Assembly (NCBI GenBank): GCA_018241475.1
Contig: JAFEDV010000449.1
Coordinates: 1-33,170 of the forward strand
DNA: 33,170 nucleotides
Source of the DNA: Pseudomonadota bacterium
Lineage (GTDB): Bacteria > Pseudomonadota > Alphaproteobacteria > Caulobacterales > Aquidulcibacteraceae
Reading direction: 5' to 3'
In this document: positions 26,520 to 33,170 of the stretch, piece after piece
How positions within the stretch are numbered: position 1 is the stretch's first letter
Layout of the letters: each line of letters opens with the position of its first letter
Program-made: the position numbers and the translations under genes
The notes under the pieces: model-generated
Told to the model about the DNA's origin: nothing
Databases searched by the model: none
Seen by the model: only the letters and a program-made list of their open reading frames with translations

Positions 26520-27335
26520 ATGCGCTATTTCAAGATGAACGGCTGCGGCAATGATTTCGTCATCCTTGACGCGCGCGCGCGGGGTGCGCTGCCCCTGTCG
26601 GCAGAGCAAGCGCGCGCGATCGCCGACCGCAAGAGCGGGGTCGGCTGCGACCAGGTCATTGCGCTCGAACGGTCGATGCGCGGCGACGCCTACATGCGCA
26701 TCTGGAATGCCGACGGCGGCGAAAGCGATGCGTGCGGCAACGCCGCGCGCTGCGTGGCCTGGCTGCTGATGGAGGAAGGCGGCGCCGTCTCGCGGCGCAT
26801 CGAAACGCCGGCAGGTCTGCTCTATGCGGAGCGCGCGAGCGATCGGGTCATCACGGTTGACATGGGTTCGCCGCTGCTGCGCTGGGAAGAGATCCCGCTG
26901 GCGCGCGCCATGCCTACAGACCGCATGGACTATGACGTCAATGGCCTGCCGGCGCCGGGCGCGGTGAACATGGGCAATCCGCACGTTGTGTTCTTCGTCA
27001 ACGACGTGCGGGCCGTACCGATCGACACGCTTGGGCCGCGCATCGAGCACGATCCGCTTTTTCCTGAGCGGGTGAACGTGGGCTTCGCCGAGGTGCGTTC
27101 GCCGCAACAGATCAGACTGAGAGTCTGGGAACGAGGCGCGGGACTGACCAAGGCATGCGGCACCGGCGCGTGTGCGGCGGTGGTGGCCGCGCATCGGCAA
27201 GGCCGGACCGGGCGCAAGGTCGAGGTTCTGGTCGACGGCGGATCACTTCAGATTGAGTGGCGCGAGGGCGACGATAGGGTTTTGATGACCGGGCCGGTCG
27301 AACTCGAGGGCACGGGGGATTTGGCGGCGGCATGA
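26520..27335 (+). CDS. dapF: Diaminopimelate epimerase
   Basis: DapF interconverts LL- and meso-diaminopimelate without a cofactor, supplying lysine and the peptidoglycan cross-linking residue. The start is the ATG at 26520, giving MRYFKMNGCGNDFVILDAR, the usual N-terminus, and 271 aa; the frame is open 27 codons upstream but that part is not family-like. The two catalytic cysteines are Cys72 (ESDACGNAARC) and Cys213 (TKACGTGACAAVVAA), with MGNPHVVFF and GFAEV as further family segments. lysC in the same pathway lies 25 kb away at the window start; I see no sign that the two are co-regulated. The dapF stop overlaps the next start (ATGA). Confidence 0.97.
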   Translation: MRYFKMNGCGNDFVILDARARGALPLSAEQARAIADRKSGVGCDQVIALERSMRGDAYMRIWNADGGESDACGNAARCVAWLLMEEGGAVSRRIETPAGLLYAERASDRVITVDMGSPLLRWEEIPLARAMPTDRMDYDVNGLPAPGAVNMGNPHVVFFVNDVRAVPIDTLGPRIEHDPLFPERVNVGFAEVRSPQQIRLRVWERGAGLTKACGTGACAAVVAAHRQGRTGRKVEVLVDGGSLQIEWREGDDRVLMTGPVELEGTGDLAAA

Positions 27336-27745
27336 GAGCAAACGCGCTGATCGGAGCCCTGATGCTGGCGGCGTGCGCGACGGGAACGTCGCTGACGCCA
27401 CCACAGCGGCTTGCCGGCTGCTGGATCAACCGCGATGCGGGCGCCGCGCGCATGCGCTGGAGCGAGGGGGCCGGCGGCGGACTTGTCGGCGTCAAGACGC
27501 TATTCGGGATTGCCGGCGTCAACACGACGGAGCGCTATGCGCTTGCGGCTACGGACGGCGGCTGGCGGCTGTGCCGTGTCGATGCGGGCAGCCGTTGCTG
27601 GAACGTCGCGCTGGGCGAAGGCGGTTCGCTGACGGGCGGGCGCGCCTTCATCGACGGCGGCAGCGACTACATGCGCATCGCGGTGATCGGCGACGGACCG
27701 GAGCGCGTGATCTTCCAAGGCCGGCGCGAAGCGTGCCGGAATTGA
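27332..27745 (+). CDS. Small putative lipoprotein, unknown function
   Basis: The 137-aa product begins MRANALIGALMLAACATGTS, a short lipoprotein signal with lipobox L-A-A-C and the lipidated cysteine at residue 15. The mature part has four more cysteines (CWINRD, LCRVDAG, RCWNVAL and the near-terminal EACRN), which could form disulfides in the periplasm, and a strand-rich, glycine-rich composition. I recognise no family. Its ATG overlaps the dapF stop by 4 nt, so translation is coupled to dapF. Lipobox residue +2 is alanine, which in enteric bacteria would favour outer-membrane sorting. Confidence 0.78.
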   Translation: MRANALIGALMLAACATGTSLTPPQRLAGCWINRDAGAARMRWSEGAGGGLVGVKTLFGIAGVNTTERYALAATDGGWRLCRVDAGSRCWNVALGEGGSLTGGRAFIDGGSDYMRIAVIGDGPERVIFQGRREACRN

Positions 27746-27795
27746 TCTTACCGCCTTGAATCGGCATGCTTGCGCGGCGCGCCAAGGGAGATGCG
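27739..27795 (+). promoter_or_regulatory. Shared leader of the tandem membrane-protein genes, copy 1
   Basis: This leader and the one at 28801-28856 share GAATTGATCTT at the 5' end, CGGCATGCTTGC in the middle and a purine-rich ribosome site (AAGGGAG here, AGAGGGG there), with nearly equal distance to the start codon (57 and 56 nt). Copy 1 overlaps the lipoprotein gene's stop codon. The conserved blocks may be promoter or operator parts, or residue of a recent duplication. Confidence 0.5.
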
Positions 27796-28773
27796 GTGAC
27801 CCAACCGCTGAACGCGACGTTCTTCACGCTCAAGCATCGCGATCGCGCGGTGTTGCTGCCGGCGACTATTGTGCTTGTCGCCGTCGCCGCGCTCATTGGT
27901 GCGGCGTTTGCGGCGATCAACTGGAACGCCCTTAGCCAGCTGCCGCAATGGTTCACCATGAGCGTCGCGGACACGAAGGACCCTGAGCACGCCCTGAGAT
28001 TGGTCGGCGGCGTGTTCGGGCTGATAGGCAGTGCGTTTCTGCTGATGATCCCGCTCTATTTGGCATTCGCCGCTTATGAGGCGGCGTGCCTGCGCTGGAT
28101 GATCAGAGGCGAAGCGCCCGGACTGTTCGGCTGGCGTCTCGATCACGACATGTGGCGCGTTTATGGAATCTATTGGTGCTGGTTCGCTGTGCATATGGCG
28201 GTGGGCATGGCGATGAGCATGCTGATCGTGCCGATCATGTTTGCAACCATGCCGGGTTTCTTCACGAGCAGCAGCCCGCCCGACATGATGACCATGATGC
28301 GTTGGCAGTTGAGCGTGCAGCTGTCGCTGTCATTTCTGCAATATGTGCCGTTGATTTTCATGGGCGTGCGGTTCGGCCCTGCGGCGGCGACGTCGATCGC
28401 GCGGCAACGGTTCTCGTTCTTCGAGGCTTGGACGGTGACGCGCGGACGCTTCTGGGAACTGCTTGGATCGTTCGCGCTGTTGTGGCTGATCGCCGGCGTG
28501 CTCATTGCGCTGATTCTCGCGCTCACAGCCGGGCCGCTTCTCATGCACATGTGGCCGCTCGTCGCCGATATGTGGCGGAAGCCATCTGAAGCCAGTATGC
28601 ACGCTTACTTCAACACGATCTTCTCGCCGCAATACCTGCTGCTGTATGGGTTGGGTTATCTCGGGTATTTCGTCGTTCTGCTCGGGCTTGCGCTGATGAG
28701 CTTCGGGGTCAATGCGCGCGCGGCGCTGGCAGCGCTCGAGGAGGGCGAGATCGCCGTCTCTCCCGCCTCGTAA
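27796..28773 (+). CDS. Six-helix membrane protein, paralogue 1
   Basis: I do not recognise a named family. The GTG at 27796 is preferred over the ATG at 27766 because the product then begins MTQPLNATFFTLKHRDR, aligning with the next gene (MAEPLRATFFTFRKREK), and AAGGGAG sits just upstream. The 325-aa product has about six hydrophobic helices (near residues 18-44, 62-95, 122-150, 175-195, 222-248 and 280-305). Two motifs are shared with the neighbour: EAACLRWMIRGE after helix 2, and DMWRVYGIYWCWF leading into helix 3. A third shared block is EAWTVTRGRFWELLGS. Conserved charged and tryptophan residues at the membrane border suggest a transport, enzyme or assembly role, but no activity can be assigned. 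Confidence 0.85.
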   Translation: MTQPLNATFFTLKHRDRAVLLPATIVLVAVAALIGAAFAAINWNALSQLPQWFTMSVADTKDPEHALRLVGGVFGLIGSAFLLMIPLYLAFAAYEAACLRWMIRGEAPGLFGWRLDHDMWRVYGIYWCWFAVHMAVGMAMSMLIVPIMFATMPGFFTSSSPPDMMTMMRWQLSVQLSLSFLQYVPLIFMGVRFGPAAATSIARQRFSFFEAWTVTRGRFWELLGSFALLWLIAGVLIALILALTAGPLLMHMWPLVADMWRKPSEASMHAYFNTIFSPQYLLLYGLGYLGYFVVLLGLALMSFGVNARAALAALEEGEIAVSPAS

Positions 28774-28800
28774 GGTTGCTGGCGGAGGCCCGCCGCGTCC

Positions 28801-28856
28801 AGAATTGATCTTGTCACATTGGGGCGGCATGCTTGCCCCACGCCAGAGGGGATGAC
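28801..28856 (+). promoter_or_regulatory. Shared leader of the tandem membrane-protein genes, copy 2
   Basis: Second copy of the leader described at 27739-27795: GAATTGATCTT near 28802, CGGCATGCTTGC near 28825, AGAGGGG just before the ATG. Here it lies in a true intergenic space, 27 nt after the stop of paralogue 1, so each gene may have its own start signal. Confidence 0.5.
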
Positions 28857-29864
28857 ATGGCCGAGCCGCTCAGAGCCACCTTCTTTACGTTTCGAAAGCG
28901 CGAAAAAGGCGCGCTTCTAGGGGCGAGCATTTCCTTTGGCGTGATGCTCGTCTTGCTCTTGCTCGCATTCGGCGCGGCCGTCTGGGCTGTGATGGGGCAA
29001 GATTATTTCAGCTGGGTTCGGCAAATGGCGGAGATGAACGCCAAGACGACGCCGGGGCAGCTGCCACCAAACTTTGGGCGCATCTTTCTCATCTTTCCGA
29101 TCGAGATGGTGTGGTTGTTCTTTCTGTTCGTCGCGCTCGCCGCGTTCGAGTCGGCCTGCCTGCGCTGGATGATCCGCGGAGAGAGAAGCGGTCCGTTCAA
29201 TCTGCACTTCGGCGCCGATATGTGGCGCGTCTACGGCACATACTGGATGTGGTTTCTCTATATCCTCGGCACGTACATTGTCTTCGTAATTGTGCTCATC
29301 GCCACTGGCGCTATCGGCGCCATCATTGGCGGGCGCGACAATCCAGCGGTGGCGGGGCTGGCTGTGCTTGCGGTGTGCGTCGTCTGGGTGCTGGGCTGGC
29401 TTTACCTCACGGTGCGTCTGGCGCCAGCGGCGGCGACGTCGGTAGGGGTCCGAGAATTCGCGCCGCTGAAAGCGTGGACAGTGTCACGCGGGCGATACTG
29501 GGCGCTGTTCGGCTCATACCTGCTGGTGACGATCCTCTACCTGGTCGCCATCGTCGTCGTTTGGATCGCGTTTTTTGGCCCTATGTACGTGAATGCGTTC
29601 AGCCACATCGACTGGAGTTCGATGGGAAGCGACCCGCAAGGCTTCTCGCGACGGTACAGCGACGCCAATCTCGAACTCATGCGGCAGATGTTCGGTAGTC
29701 CTCTCGCGATCGGGCTCTATGTCGGGGGCCAATTGGCCAACCAGGTGGTCGTGATCCTGTTTTCTCTCGTCCTCTACGGCATCAATGCGCGCGCGGTGAT
29801 TGTTGCGGCCGAAGAAGGCAAGGTGCAGGTCCCAGGCGTCGGCGTGGCGGAGCAGTTTTCGTGA
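28857..29864 (+). CDS. Six-helix membrane protein, paralogue 2
   Basis: This 335-aa protein is a tandem paralogue of the preceding gene. The ATG at 28857 follows AGAGGGG and aligns with the paralogue start; an ATG eight codons upstream falls within the shared leader and is rejected. Shared blocks are ESACLRWMIRGE, DMWRVYGTYWMWF, KAWTVSRGRYWALFGS, LAPAAATSV and, near the C-terminus, YGINARAVIVAAEEG (FGVNARAALAALEEG in the paralogue). Hydrophobic segments again number about six. Its stop is 31 nt from the convergent uvrA stop. The family is not known to me; two divergent copies may have different partners or conditions of use. Confidence 0.85.
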   Translation: MAEPLRATFFTFRKREKGALLGASISFGVMLVLLLLAFGAAVWAVMGQDYFSWVRQMAEMNAKTTPGQLPPNFGRIFLIFPIEMVWLFFLFVALAAFESACLRWMIRGERSGPFNLHFGADMWRVYGTYWMWFLYILGTYIVFVIVLIATGAIGAIIGGRDNPAVAGLAVLAVCVVWVLGWLYLTVRLAPAAATSVGVREFAPLKAWTVSRGRYWALFGSYLLVTILYLVAIVVVWIAFFGPMYVNAFSHIDWSSMGSDPQGFSRRYSDANLELMRQMFGSPLAIGLYVGGQLANQVVVILFSLVLYGINARAVIVAAEEGKVQVPGVGVAEQFS

Positions 29865-29888
29865 TGCGGCGCGCTGGAAGCGCCATCA
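29862..29888. terminator. Weak hairpin between convergent paralogue 2 and uvrA
   Basis: TGAT plus GGCGC (29862-29872, with a 2-nt bulge) can pair with GCGCCATCA (29880-29888) around the loop GCTGGAA. It occupies the short gap between the two stops. No U-run is present on either strand, so a terminator role is tentative. Confidence 0.3.
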
Positions 29889-29895
29889 GCTTGAC

Positions 29896-32879
<2,984 letters not shown>

Positions 32880-32883
<4 letters not shown>

Positions 32884-33170
32884 GCCGCGAGACCGTACGC
32901 GATGCAGGTCATGGAAATTCCAGCCGAGACGTGACGGTTGAAGAGTTCGGGCTGTTCGCCGTCGCGTTGGAAGCCGAGGCCGTAGATCACCGGGGTGAAG
33001 TGATCCCAATCCGGCGCGGCCTCGGCTGCTGCGGGATGCTGCTTGTAGTTCACGACGGCGGCATGATCGGATCTCAGCACGGCGTCGTCGATGTAGGCCT
33101 CGAAGGCTCTTGCAACCGTCTGACCGGATTGGTCGCCGGTGAAGAAAGCGCGCAGATTGTGGACGATGTT
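32880..33170 (-). CDS. DODA-type extradiol dioxygenase (LigB superfamily), C-terminal part
   Basis: The minus-strand frame is open to the right edge of the window, so only the last 96 residues are present. [10 protein letters not shown] near the edge and [19 protein letters not shown] match the C-terminal part of the 4,5-DOPA-extradiol dioxygenase/YgiD family, which are ring-opening dioxygenases acting on catechols. The protein ends [15 protein letters not shown], as these proteins end in a strand with an SMR/SM-like motif. The N-terminal metal ligands lie outside the window, so activity cannot be judged. The GTG at 33080 is internal, not the start. The TGA overlaps the uvrA ATG, so the two genes are likely co-transcribed. 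Confidence 0.83.

Overview
The window is a GC-rich, gene-dense stretch of an alphaproteobacterial chromosome. The gene order lysC-ptsP-(rodZ-like)-ispG-prfA-prmC-DUF4167, the hybrid iscR/iscS-like/suf operon, the large TonB-dependent receptor and the TPR-sulfotransferase together suggest Caulobacterales or a Hyphomonadaceae-like relative. That placement is an inference from family content and synteny, because there is no rRNA gene in the window. I see no tRNA, rRNA, CRISPR array, integrase, transposase or phage gene.

Region 1 (1-9159, plus strand) is a housekeeping run: aspartate kinase (5' end outside the window), the nitrogen-PTS enzyme I PtsP, a RodZ-like HTH/membrane protein, IspG (MEP isoprenoid pathway, a 4Fe-4S enzyme), an unrecognised 138-aa protein, release factor 1 and its methyltransferase PrmC, and a disordered DUF4167 protein. 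A palindromic repeat fills the prfA-prmC gap and supplies the Shine-Dalgarno sequence of prmC.

Region 2 (9202-17569) is centred on iron-sulfur cluster assembly. A minus-strand alpha/beta hydrolase is divergent from an operon of iscR, an IscS/NifS-type desulfurase, sufB, a two-helix membrane protein of unknown function, sufC, sufD, sufS, sufT, an A-type carrier and a TfoX-domain protein. Most junctions overlap by 1-4 nt. A close match to a type-1 IscR site lies upstream of iscR, which suggests autoregulation by cluster-loaded IscR. A second palindromic repeat sits between sufD and sufS, is open in frame, and keeps ATGA coupling at both ends.

Region 3 (17574-23781) holds a long imperfect palindrome between convergent genes, a PaaG-like crotonase and a GGDEF diguanylate cyclase (both minus strand), then a coniferyl-aldehyde-dehydrogenase-like enzyme, a small membrane protein and a TPR-sulfotransferase on the plus strand.

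Region 4 (23877-33170) holds a TonB-dependent receptor with a clear terminator-like hairpin, dapF (lysine and peptidoglycan precursor synthesis) overlapping a small lipoprotein gene, and two tandem paralogous six-helix membrane proteins that also share their upstream leader. On the minus strand, uvrA overlaps the stop codon of a partial DODA-type extradiol dioxygenase.

Most of the window is conserved core genome. The best candidates for something undescribed are the small membrane protein embedded between sufB and sufC, the palindromic repeats whose hairpins enclose the ribosome-binding sites of prmC and sufS, and the duplicated membrane-protein/leader pair. I found no convincing new defence or mobile system.
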